Shown here in pieces: positions 52,740 to 61,566 of a stretch of DNA of 64,000 bases. The stretch is from Planctomycetota bacterium (lineage in GTDB: Bacteria > Planctomycetota > Phycisphaerae > Phycisphaerales > SM1A02): NCBI GenBank assembly GCA_027622195.1, contig JAQBZO010000002.1, positions 101,649 through 165,648 of the forward strand. The letters run 5' to 3'. The notes beneath the pieces were generated by a model, which searched no databases, had not been told where the DNA came from, and worked only from the letters and a program-made list of their open reading frames with translations. The position numbers were made by a program, and so were the translations under genes. Every line of letters begins with the position of its first letter. The first letter of the stretch is position 1.

Positions 52740-53588
52740 ATGGCATCCATCACGCTCAACGGACAATCAGTCGCGCTCATCCAACAGAAGCAAGAAGCAT
52801 TTGCTCAGGCTGCGTACATCGCCCTGCCTCGCCTGCATGAGATGACTCTTCCGAGCGTTCTCGCCGCAGTGATTGCCGATGGCATCAAGCAAAACGCTCC
52901 GACAGAGCACCCGCTCGTGCAAACCGCTCTATGGATGCTTCACGAGATGGGCGTTCGCAACCTCGAAGTCGATCCAGAAAAATCGCAAGTCACGATCAAG
53001 GAGCACATTCCCGCCGATCAGATGGCGCGCGATCGGAATGATCCTTTCACCCCTGGCAACATCGCCACAGGGCGCGCGATGGCGGTTGCACTCAACAATC
53101 ACGCGCAGCGCAAATTCACGATGAACGGAGAAACGCTTGTGATCCGCGCGCGAACTCTTGAAGATATGAAGAAGACCATCGCCGCGATTTCTCAACTGCG
53201 ACGAGTGAATGAAGATCATGTCGCCGCCACGGCTCGATATGTCGGCGGTTTGGTTCGCACCAAGCGCGAGAAGGATGATCCCGCGTTGGGCTGTGCGATC
53301 AACCTGCTCTCTGACTTCGGAATCTGTGGAATCCGAGTAGATACTGAATCAGGATCCATCACCATTGAAGGACTCAATGAGGTGGATGCTCAGTGCGGCG
53401 CCTATCTGCAGGGGGGCAATCCAGACCAGATTCGTGCGTCTCGCGAACGCGTTCGCGCGATCGCGGCACAGGCCAAGGCCATGCCGGCAAGGGAAGCGCC
53501 GACTGCGCCCAGCGCGGCTAATGCCGCCCCAACCGAACCACAATTCGCCGCAACGCAAGTCACGCTGAAGCGTCGTCGCCGCGAGTAA
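52740..53588 (+). CDS. Unknown cytoplasmic protein with internal duplication
   Basis: 282 residues without signal or membrane segments. Residues about 57-90 (HPLVQTALWMLHEMG, then LEVDPEKSQVTIKE) and about 183-215 (DPALGCAINLLSDFG, then IRVDTESGSITIEG) align as the same helix-strand-strand unit, so the protein carries an internal repeat. The C-terminal 45 residues are alanine/proline-rich and end in a basic cluster (KRRRRE), which might contact nucleic acid. It is divergent from the fucosidase gene (49 bases). I do not recognise a family. Confidence 0.68.
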   Translation: MASITLNGQSVALIQQKQEAFAQAAYIALPRLHEMTLPSVLAAVIADGIKQNAPTEHPLVQTALWMLHEMGVRNLEVDPEKSQVTIKEHIPADQMARDRNDPFTPGNIATGRAMAVALNNHAQRKFTMNGETLVIRARTLEDMKKTIAAISQLRRVNEDHVAATARYVGGLVRTKREKDDPALGCAINLLSDFGICGIRVDTESGSITIEGLNEVDAQCGAYLQGGNPDQIRASRERVRAIAAQAKAMPAREAPTAPSAANAAPTEPQFAATQVTLKRRRRE

Positions 53589-53699
53589 TTTTTCGCGATG
53601 TCGACTCGGCGTAGTCCTATAACACAAAAGCGAAATTCGCATTCACCCAGTTTTGAGCTATTTATGTAGGTTCGGCGAAATCGCACTCGAGGTACACAT

Positions 53700-55418
53700 T
53701 TGACACAGTCCACCCAGCCGCCATGTTTTGCCGTTGCCCCCTTCGCGCTCGCCCACGGTATTGCCTTCTTCGCCGCAACATGGTCCGCGAATGGTCAAGT
53801 GCAATTCGCGGACCAAACATCGACACGATTTCCAACACAACTCGAATACACCAACCAGTTGTCGATGTGCGACATTGATAACGACGGCGACCTCGACATC
53901 GTGTTTGCCAATGGGCAGGGATACTCGACGATCGGCGTCGCACTCAAGCCTCGCGTGTACATCAATAATGGAGCGGGAGTCTTCGCAGACCAAACCGACG
54001 CGCGAGTCGGCACGCTGACGGGCTGGTTCAGAGGAGTTGAGTTCGGCGATGTGGACCGCGACGGAGACTGGGACATGCTGCTCGCACAAGATTTCGCGAA
54101 GCCCGCACTCCTTCTCATCAACAACGGTGCGGGAGTGTTCGCCAACGAGAGCGCGACACGAATGCCCGTGATCAGTCTCACCAGTTCCCGTGGACAGTTT
54201 GGTGATGTCGACAATGATGGAGACCTCGACATTGCTCTGACCCACTCGGGTGGAACGAGTCACTTCGGCGCCGGTGCCAAGCCAAAGCTCTACCTGAACA
54301 ATGGTTCAGGAGTCTTCACCGATGCTCCTTCCAATGTCCCCGCCCTGATCGTCGCACAACAGATGGACATTCTGTTCCTCGATGTGGATGGCGATCTTGA
54401 TCTCGACATTCATCTCGGCACTCGTGCGACGAGTACGAGTTCCAGCAAGCTGTACAAGAACGACGGCTCGGGTGTCTTTACCTCGATCACGATGCCCAAC
54501 GACAACACCGCATACTCGTATGACGCGGGAGACATCGACGGCGACGGCGACCTCGACCTTATCGGCGTGAACGCGGGCGTCTCCAATCAAGAGTTGCTGC
54601 TTCGGAACACGGACGGTATCGGCACCGTGTGGACAAACATCTCGAGCCAGATTGCTCCGAATCCAACCAGCGACGACAACGACAGTCGATTCTTCGACAT
54701 CGATATGGATGGTGATCTCGACCTCATCGTCGCAGCGCTCGGTGCACCAGAGCGAATCTATCGCAACAACGGCACAGGCTCGTTCGCTCAGGTGGCCGGC
54801 ATCATCACATCGAACGCAGACTCATCTCTGGATGTCAAAGTTGGCGACGTCGACAACGACGGCGACTTCGACATTGTGACCGCGCAGGGCGAGTCGGGAT
54901 CCTTTCAAAACAGGATCTACATCAACGTAGGGCCCGCAGACTCGATTGCTCCGAACATCGTCAACACGGAACACGTTGTGGGTGGGACTCAACCGTCAGC
55001 GCACACGGTTCGAGCAGAGATCAGAGACCAGATGACGAGTGACCGTGGATTCCACGATCGTGGTGTCCACCTCGTGTACACGGTGAATGGTGGTGCTGAG
55101 CAGACCGCATCCATGAACTGGAGTGGCAACAACATGTGGCGTGGCACCATTCCTGCACAGTCGCCGCAGTCCACCGTCTCCTACCGAGTGCGCGCGCGCG
55201 ATTGGAACAACAATCTCGGCTTCGGAACGCTGACGACCTACACCGAAGGTGGCAATGCGAATCCCGCCGACATCAACGGTGATGGATTGATCGACGGCAA
55301 CGACCTCGCGGCGCTGTTGAGTCAGTTCGGCAATGCGGGTGGATCCGCCGACATCGACGGCAGCGGTCTGGTCGATGCAGCAGATCTCGCTGTCCTTCTC
55401 GCCGCATGGCAGGTGTAG
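53700..55418 (+). CDS. FG-GAP/VCBS-repeat exported protein with dockerin-like C-terminus
   Basis: 572 residues from a TTG at 53700, chosen because no in-frame ATG or GTG precedes the signal peptide; GAGG (53689-53692) lies 7 bases upstream. After a signal peptide (about 1-33), repeated calcium-loop motifs of the FG-GAP type (NDGDLDIV, DRDGDWDML, DNDGDLDIA, DGDGDLDLI, DMDGDLDLIV, DNDGDFDIV) form a beta-propeller. The end contains ADINGDGLIDGNDLA and ADIDGSGLVDAADLA, two EF-hand-like loops arranged as in type I dockerins. No cohesin is visible in the window. It is likely cell-surface or secreted. Confidence 0.85.
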   Translation: MTQSTQPPCFAVAPFALAHGIAFFAATWSANGQVQFADQTSTRFPTQLEYTNQLSMCDIDNDGDLDIVFANGQGYSTIGVALKPRVYINNGAGVFADQTDARVGTLTGWFRGVEFGDVDRDGDWDMLLAQDFAKPALLLINNGAGVFANESATRMPVISLTSSRGQFGDVDNDGDLDIALTHSGGTSHFGAGAKPKLYLNNGSGVFTDAPSNVPALIVAQQMDILFLDVDGDLDLDIHLGTRATSTSSSKLYKNDGSGVFTSITMPNDNTAYSYDAGDIDGDGDLDLIGVNAGVSNQELLLRNTDGIGTVWTNISSQIAPNPTSDDNDSRFFDIDMDGDLDLIVAALGAPERIYRNNGTGSFAQVAGIITSNADSSLDVKVGDVDNDGDFDIVTAQGESGSFQNRIYINVGPADSIAPNIVNTEHVVGGTQPSAHTVRAEIRDQMTSDRGFHDRGVHLVYTVNGGAEQTASMNWSGNNMWRGTIPAQSPQSTVSYRVRARDWNNNLGFGTLTTYTEGGNANPADINGDGLIDGNDLAALLSQFGNAGGSADIDGSGLVDAADLAVLLAAWQV

Positions 55419-55448
55419 TGGAATGACCCTGCGTTGTCCTGAGATCGC

Positions 55449-58400
55449 TTACTTTGCGGCGGCGTGTGGTTGCAATGTACCGCGCAGATGAGCGATTGCT
55501 CGCATCGTGTCTGTATGAGCGACCGTATCAAATTGCCGCAGATACCTGAAGTAGTCGCTCGTTCCCAGCGTGGCAGCAATCGAAAGGCATATCAACGACA
55601 GCCAAGCGTCTGGTGGCAGCGATTCGAAGATGTGGCGTTCGATGATGATCGAAAGCACAATCGTCGGAAGGAATGCCGCGGTGGCACTCAGTGGTGAGCG
55701 CAGGAAGAGGCGTGCGGTCGCACGGACTCGCCCACGACCTTCTGGAAGTGAGATGTACACGTGAATGGGAGCCATAATCGCAAAAGTCACCAGCACTCCA
55801 AGCGCAACCGTACCCGCGCCTCGCCACCAACTGCCCAGCAGTACTGCCGTACTCAACATGCCAGTCGTTGCAACCTGTAACCACAGCGATGTCGAGTAGC
55901 GCCCGTTGGCACGCAGCATGGCTCGAGCGATATGAATCGGATTGCCTATCGCGAAGGCGATCGCGAGGAAGAGGAGTGGCTTTGATGCGGCAGACCAATT
56001 GAGTGGAAGCAGGGTGCGAATCGCACAGGTTCCCACTCCAGCAAGGATCATCCCTCCTGCCATCGATGCCGCCATCGCCGATGACTGTGTACGAAGATAG
56101 ACCCGCACTTGATTGACGGGATCATCGGTGAGCCGACTCAGGATGGGTTGCGCAACACTCGCAATCGTGAACGAGAAGACCATTCCGATCATGGACGCCA
56201 TTTGGTAGGCGATGGTGTAGACACCCAACATGGCCTCTGTGTGAAAGAGACTGAGTGCGAGGTAGTCAATGTTTTGCGACACACCATTGAGATAATGCTG
56301 CACCGCGCCGGCACGGAAATCTGGCCAGAGTTCTCTTGTGTGCGCCCACACGTTGTGACCAAACAACCGCCAAGGCCTGTGTGTGAGGAGGACGATCAAT
56401 CGCAGCACGCCAATCGCCCCAAGTGGAATGAGCACTGAGAGCGCGCCGAATCCGAGGTACGCCAAGACGACCGTCGCGAGCAGTGTGGCGATGGACCCAA
56501 CCGTTTCGAGTATCGATAAGTAACGGAACTCCAATCGTGAACGGGCAATCGAGAGCGGGATCGCTGCAACCGCATCCAACAGCAGTCGCCCAGCAGCGAG
56601 TCCGAGCAGCAGTCGCAGTTCAGGTTGCTCGTACCAATGGGCGATTGTGGAACCAAACAACAGGGCAGCACCGAGAATGAAGAGCCCGCTCAGCGACGCC
56701 AATCTTGAGCAGGCGGCTTCCCACTTGCGACCGTCGAGGTGTCTCTGAATCAAGATATCTCCGGCAGCACCTGGGTACAGCACGCTCAAGAGTGTTGCGA
56801 TCGAAATGGCGAGCGTCGCCATTCCAAGGTCTTCAGGACTCAATAAAAAAGCCAGCACGAAATAGGTGCCGATGCTGCACCCCTTCTGAACGCCTGTTTG
56901 AATGAGTCCCCACATCGTCCCACTCGCGAGTTGGCGGCTGACCTCGGTTCCTTCTGGCTGGTGCAATCCCTGCGTGTCGGTCGCCGTTCCTCTCGGATCG
57001 ATCTCTGGCTTTGTGGATTCCTCTGGCTTGGCTGGATCGATCGCCTGTTGAATCGAAATGGGCAGCACGCGCGGAGCCTGAGTGAGCTCTGCCTCTGAGA
57101 GCGAGTGGTCCCAACGCGACTGCCATGCCTGGAACGACAAGATCGTCCAGACTTCCCACTGCGCGAGTCGGGCACCCGAGAGATGCGCTTCCCACAAATC
57201 GCGGACTGCATGCGGATCGAGGTACCCATCATTCGTGAGTCGCTTGGTGGAAAGTTGATCTTCCGCCCAATCGCGGAGCGGACCACGCAACCATTGGTCG
57301 AGCGGCACTCCGAATCCCATCTTTTTCTTCGCGATGATCTCCTGCGGAATCATCGTTTCGAGCAGCCTTCTCAGAATCACCTTATTCCGAGAACCATGAA
57401 TTTTCATGTGCGCTGGAATCCGAAATGCCAACTCACACAACTTGTAATCCACGAGCGGCTCGCGACTTTCGAGACTATTCGTCATCGTGACGCGGTCGAC
57501 CTTGTTCAGGATCTCCTCGGGCATGTAGCTCACTATGTCCGCATGCATCAGACGAGTGATGTCGCAGGCAATGTTGGGTCTCCATGCTGGATCGGTCATA
57601 GGGGACACTGCTTGGCGACCACCAATGACATAATCCATTGGATGTTTGATGATCGAAGCAAGGATCGGATAAAAATCCCCGACGTTTCGAGCCGAAACGA
57701 TCGCCAACAACTTCTCGATGCGATCCGTTGCCAGTGTGCGCGATGCCCCAGGAAGACGCTTGTTGATGCCACTGAGAAGCGAATTGAGGAGTGGAACATT
57801 GCCCGCTCGCACCGCCGTCGCGACGGCAATGCGCATGGGATACGGCATCCAACCAAACCGGCGGATCAACATGTCGCCGAAGATGTAGCGTTCATAGCCC
57901 CCGAAAAACTCATCACCCCCATCGCCCGAGAGCGCCACAGTGACCTGTTTGCGCGCCAGTTTCGACACGATGTAGGTCGGCATCGCGCTGCTATCCGCGA
58001 ACGGTTCGTCGAACACTTCTGTGAGCGCTGGCACAACAGCGATCGCATCATTGGCAGACACATACAACTCAGTGTGGTTGGTGCCGAAGTGTGCTGCGAT
58101 TCGTTTGGCTTGATCCGCTTCGTTGTACGCGGCGTCCTCGAAGCCAATCGAGAAGGTCTTCAATCGCGTCGACGAGATCTGAGAGGCGAGTCCGACCACG
58201 AGCGATGAATCGACACCGCTCGAGAGGAATGCGCCAACGGGCACATCGGCGATGAGTCGCATCCGAATGGATTCTCGAAGCGTTTCCTCGACTCGCTCGA
58301 GCGCTTCTTGTTCATCCAAGATCAAAGATGCCGCACCACGCTCGGCGGCTTCCTTGGCACTCCACCACTGATCGATTCGAATGTCGCCGGTTCTCGGGCG

Positions 58401-59051
58401 ATGCACCAGAATGTGTCCGGGCTGGAGTTTCTGAATGCCAACGGTGATCGAGAGCGGACTCGGCACGTATCCAAACTGGATGTACTGAGTGAGCGCAGTC
58501 CGATCCACTTGAGCAACACACCCAGGCACGGCGCGGATCGCCTTGAGTTCACTGCCGAATGCAAAAATGGAACTTCCTGAACCGACGAATCCCCAGTAAC
58601 AGGGTTTTACACCCAGCCGATCCCGAACCAGTGAAAGTGTCTCTTCGACGGCATCCCAGACCGCGAAGGCGAACATGCCATTGAACCGATCGAGCGCAGG
58701 TCGGATGCCCCATTGCTCGAACGCGGCCAACATGACCTCGGTATCCGAGCCACCACGAAAGGAGTGACCAAGCCCCTCTAGTTCCTTCCGAAGCGTTTGG
58801 AAGTTGTACACCTCGCCGTTGAAGACGATCGTGTATCGCTTGCTCCCCGATTGCATCGGTTGATGGCCGAGCTCAGAGAGATCTTGGATCGAGAGGCGCC
58901 GAAATCCAAAGGCCACGCCATTGCGACGATCGAACCAACTTCCAGAGTCATCGGGTCCACGGCGAGACAGAGTGTTAGACATCGCCCGAACCACAAGCTC
59001 GGGTTCAGAGAGACGGTGCTGTGGATCGACGAAGCCTGCAATGCCGCACAT
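55449..59051 (-). CDS. Asparagine synthase (glutamine-hydrolysing) fused to Wzx-like flippase
   Basis: 1200 residues, twice the usual length. Residues about 1-640 are an AsnB-type enzyme: the glutaminase nucleophile is Cys2 (MCGIAGFVD), with FNGEVYNFQ, RLGVKPCYW, the ATP pyrophosphatase motif SSGVDSSLV and the aspartate-adenylating GDGGDEFFGGYERY. A Glu/Pro/Thr-rich linker (about 655-703) joins it to a polysaccharide flippase of the MATE/Wzx type (704-1200) with about 12-14 membrane helices. Each half is complete. The fusion is odd because AsnB-like enzymes in glycan loci are usually separate proteins. It lies among glycosyltransferases and a polymerase, so it probably supplies an amidated sugar or builds and exports a glycan. 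The junction is near base 56942. No frameshift is seen. Confidence 0.88.
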   Translation of the reverse strand: MCGIAGFVDPQHRLSEPELVVRAMSNTLSRRGPDDSGSWFDRRNGVAFGFRRLSIQDLSELGHQPMQSGSKRYTIVFNGEVYNFQTLRKELEGLGHSFRGGSDTEVMLAAFEQWGIRPALDRFNGMFAFAVWDAVEETLSLVRDRLGVKPCYWGFVGSGSSIFAFGSELKAIRAVPGCVAQVDRTALTQYIQFGYVPSPLSITVGIQKLQPGHILVHRPRTGDIRIDQWWSAKEAAERGAASLILDEQEALERVEETLRESIRMRLIADVPVGAFLSSGVDSSLVVGLASQISSTRLKTFSIGFEDAAYNEADQAKRIAAHFGTNHTELYVSANDAIAVVPALTEVFDEPFADSSAMPTYIVSKLARKQVTVALSGDGGDEFFGGYERYIFGDMLIRRFGWMPYPMRIAVATAVRAGNVPLLNSLLSGINKRLPGASRTLATDRIEKLLAIVSARNVGDFYPILASIIKHPMDYVIGGRQAVSPMTDPAWRPNIACDITRLMHADIVSYMPEEILNKVDRVTMTNSLESREPLVDYKLCELAFRIPAHMKIHGSRNKVILRRLLETMIPQEIIAKKKMGFGVPLDQWLRGPLRDWAEDQLSTKRLTNDGYLDPHAVRDLWEAHLSGARLAQWEVWTILSFQAWQSRWDHSLSEAELTQAPRVLPISIQQAIDPAKPEESTKPEIDPRGTATDTQGLHQPEGTEVSRQLASGTMWGLIQTGVQKGCSIGTYFVLAFLLSPEDLGMATLAISIATLLSVLYPGAAGDILIQRHLDGRKWEAACSRLASLSGLFILGAALLFGSTIAHWYEQPELRLLLGLAAGRLLLDAVAAIPLSIARSRLEFRYLSILETVGSIATLLATVVLAYLGFGALSVLIPLGAIGVLRLIVLLTHRPWRLFGHNVWAHTRELWPDFRAGAVQHYLNGVSQNIDYLALSLFHTEAMLGVYTIAYQMASMIGMVFSFTIASVAQPILSRLTDDPVNQVRVYLRTQSSAMAASMAGGMILAGVGTCAIRTLLPLNWSAASKPLLFLAIAFAIGNPIHIARAMLRANGRYSTSLWLQVATTGMLSTAVLLGSWWRGAGTVALGVLVTFAIMAPIHVYISLPEGRGRVRATARLFLRSPLSATAAFLPTIVLSIIIERHIFESLPPDAWLSLICLSIAATLGTSDYFRYLRQFDTVAHTDTMRAIAHLRGTLQPHAAAK

Positions 59052-59101
59052 GAAGAGTAACTTGCGAGGATACTCTCCGTTGCCCGCTCCGCTTCAGACC
59101 T

Positions 59102-60247
59102 ATGCGCATTGTTCACTTCATCGATCATGTGAATTTCCACCGAGGCGGACCCGCCCGTGCGGTGTTCGACCAGGTGCGTGTGATGCACGAACGAGGACAC
59201 CAAGTCACATTGGCAACCCTTTCGGCACCCGATGTTCCAGCCGATTGGCTTGGCGGTTCCAGTTCGCCTCGATGCGTCCTGATCTCGAATTGGAGAGGAC
59301 GGCTCTTCAACCGCGTTGGACTTTCCCAACTCCGAGTCCTCGCTGGTGGAGCAGACATTTTCCACCTTCACGGCGTCTGGGAGCCCACGCTCATTCAGGC
59401 CAGCACTGTTGCCTACCGAGCGAATCTTCCAGTCGTCATCAGCCTTCGCGGCATGCTCGACGATTGGTGCATGGGGCAGGGGGCTCTCAAGAAGCGCCTC
59501 TACCTCGCCCTTGGAGGTCGACGCATGCTCGAGCGCGCATCCGTTGTGCACTGCACCGCACAAGCCGAACTCGACCAAAGTCGCAAGTGGTTTCCGCGTG
59601 GGCGCGGCATGGTGGCACCCAACCTGATGGACCTCTCGCCATTCCTTCATCTTCCTGGACCAGACGAAGCCCGCTCGCGCTTTGGACTCGATGTGGACTG
59701 CTCTCCAACCATTCTGTTCCTGAGTCGCATCTCTTATAAGAAGGGGATCGAACACCTTCTCGATGCGGCGGCACTGGTCGGACGACTCGGGACGCCGCTC
59801 CGCATCATCATTGCTGGAAGCGGTGACGAAGAATACGAGCGCCGCATGCGGACGAAGGCGATGTCCATGCCCCCATCCATCCGTGTCGACTTTGTCGGAC
59901 ATGTGGGAGGATCGCTCAAACTTTCGCTCCTTCAAGCAAGTGATCTGTTTGTGCTTCCCACAAGCCAAGAGAACTTCGGATTTGTCTTTTTCGAAGCACT
60001 CGCCGCTGGACTTCCCGTTCTGACCACGGATCTCGTCGACACCAAAGACGAAATCTTCGCGAGCGGAGCAGGAGAGATTGTTTCACAAGACGGCGCCGCG
60101 ATCGCGGATCGCATCGTGTCACTTCTCGCCGATCGAGTGGCGCTGAGAGAACGAGGCGCGTGCGCCCGATCTTGGACTCTCGAACACCTCGCGACCGATC
60201 GTGTCGCCGCACAGTTCGAAGCGATCTATGCCGTCGCCGGCCACTAG
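59102..60247 (+). CDS. GT4 family glycosyltransferase
   Basis: 381 residues. Two-domain GT-B fold: the N-terminal half has RIVHFIDHVNFHRGGPARAV and DIFHLHGVWEPTL, the C-terminal half the donor-binding ILFLSRISYKKGIEHLL, LLQASDLFVLPTSQENFG, and EALAAGLPVLTTDLV. These match GT4 enzymes that add hexoses from nucleotide sugars to a growing glycan in the cytoplasm. It is divergent from the AsnB-flippase gene (50 bases) and overlaps the convergent polymerase gene by 4 bases. Confidence 0.92.
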   Translation: MRIVHFIDHVNFHRGGPARAVFDQVRVMHERGHQVTLATLSAPDVPADWLGGSSSPRCVLISNWRGRLFNRVGLSQLRVLAGGADIFHLHGVWEPTLIQASTVAYRANLPVVISLRGMLDDWCMGQGALKKRLYLALGGRRMLERASVVHCTAQAELDQSRKWFPRGRGMVAPNLMDLSPFLHLPGPDEARSRFGLDVDCSPTILFLSRISYKKGIEHLLDAAALVGRLGTPLRIIIAGSGDEEYERRMRTKAMSMPPSIRVDFVGHVGGSLKLSLLQASDLFVLPTSQENFGFVFFEALAAGLPVLTTDLVDTKDEIFASGAGEIVSQDGAAIADRIVSLLADRVALRERGACARSWTLEHLATDRVAAQFEAIYAVAGH

Positions 60248-61563
60248 GTACGGACGAGTTCTTCGTCGTCCTCGCCTTCCACATCCTCGTCCACATCGGC
60301 GACTTCGCCGTCCGAAGCTCGAATCATCGCCATGAGCCGTCCGCTGCATAACAGCGCGAGGCACACGATGAGTGGAACGGGCGAGATGCGAGCGATCATG
60401 TATCCCTCAAAAATGGATCCAAGCAGGTACATCACGATGATCGCCACGCAGAGATCCGAGATGGAGTGGAGTGATTGGAATGGAAGTGTGCTGCGCCACA
60501 ACCGAACGCAGTGGAGGATGCAAAACAGCGAAAACACGATGAGCAGGAACGGTCCCGTCACCCCAAAGGACGCCGCTGCGTAGAGAAAACTGTTTTCGCT
60601 CATCTCTGTTCCGCCGACACCCACACCGAAGGCTGGATTGGCAGTGAACTGGTTGATGAGAATCTCCCACGCGACACTGCGCGTGTTTTCTGAAGAGGTG
60701 AATCGTTCGAGGCTGAATCCAAGACCGAGCGATTCGGCCACTGTCAACGCGAGATATCCCGCGAGCAGGACGATTGGAATAGCCAGGATCACTCGACCAA
60801 ATCGACGCATCATCAAGATGCTGATTCCACTAATGGTCATCATCAACCCCGTGCGACTGCCTGTGCCCACGATGGCCGCTCCCATCAACACCACGAGAAC
60901 AATCCAGAGACCTCTGAGAGTCTTTGTGTCATTCAGAATGAGCCAGACGCATGCGGTGATTTGAAACGAAAGGAGCACCGCCACAAACTGAGGATTCGTT
61001 CCCACGCCGATGAATCGATTGGCGTTTCCGATGACCACATGGGATGGATTGACCGCGATCTGAACGACGCTCGCCGCAAGAAACAAGATCGCAGGGAAGA
61101 CAATCATGCGTGGTGTCAACACCAAATCTTCCCATGTGTCCGTACTCCGATTGAAAATCGTAATCGTCGCACCGAAGAGAAGTGATGCCAGTCCTACGCT
61201 GAGGATGGCATCCTGAAAACCAGCGTGAACGATACGAAACGAACCGAAACAGACGCTCATCGCCAGCATGCCGAAAGCGAGTCCGATTCCTCCAGCGACA
61301 CCCCGTTTCGGCAAGAAGAACAAGACAAACGGAATGAGAGTCGAGGCGAGTCCCACGATCACGATGGCGCGTTGTTCTTGGAGCGGCGTCAGCCATTGCA
61401 CCCACACCATCTGTCGATAATCTCGAGCGACGCCGATGCTCGAGAGAAAAATCAGCATCGCGAGGCCCAACATCGCCATGCGGGGTCGAAACATCAATGC
61501 GGTACCGATCATCAGTCCAAGAAGCGCGCCGAACACCGCGTATTGTGGGTTAAGTCCTTCCAT
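60244..61563 (-). CDS. O-antigen ligase/polymerase (Wzy_C-like) membrane protein
   Basis: 439 residues with about 12 hydrophobic helices and a longer extracytoplasmic loop near residues 275-335 (FTSSENTRSVAWEILINQF), the arrangement of O-antigen polymerases and ligases. NPAFGVGVGGTE fits the conserved small-residue motif. It would join or transfer sugar repeat units at the outer face of the inner membrane. The tail is strongly acidic (DVDEDVEGEDDEE). The pairing with a flippase on the neighbouring gene supports a Wzx/Wzy type pathway. It follows the 61567 gene by 3 bases. Confidence 0.85.
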   Translation of the reverse strand: MEGLNPQYAVFGALLGLMIGTALMFRPRMAMLGLAMLIFLSSIGVARDYRQMVWVQWLTPLQEQRAIVIVGLASTLIPFVLFFLPKRGVAGGIGLAFGMLAMSVCFGSFRIVHAGFQDAILSVGLASLLFGATITIFNRSTDTWEDLVLTPRMIVFPAILFLAASVVQIAVNPSHVVIGNANRFIGVGTNPQFVAVLLSFQITACVWLILNDTKTLRGLWIVLVVLMGAAIVGTGSRTGLMMTISGISILMMRRFGRVILAIPIVLLAGYLALTVAESLGLGFSLERFTSSENTRSVAWEILINQFTANPAFGVGVGGTEMSENSFLYAAASFGVTGPFLLIVFSLFCILHCVRLWRSTLPFQSLHSISDLCVAIIVMYLLGSIFEGYMIARISPVPLIVCLALLCSGRLMAMIRASDGEVADVDEDVEGEDDEELVRT

Positions 61564-61566
61564 GGA

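Noticed and set aside
57105..58208. 367-residue plus-strand frame
   Set aside because: It is antisense to the asparagine synthase half and rich in His, Arg and Cys, as shadow frames are.
58778..59968. 396-residue minus-strand frame
   Set aside because: It runs antisense through the GT4 gene and the 5' end of the AsnB gene; no family resemblance.
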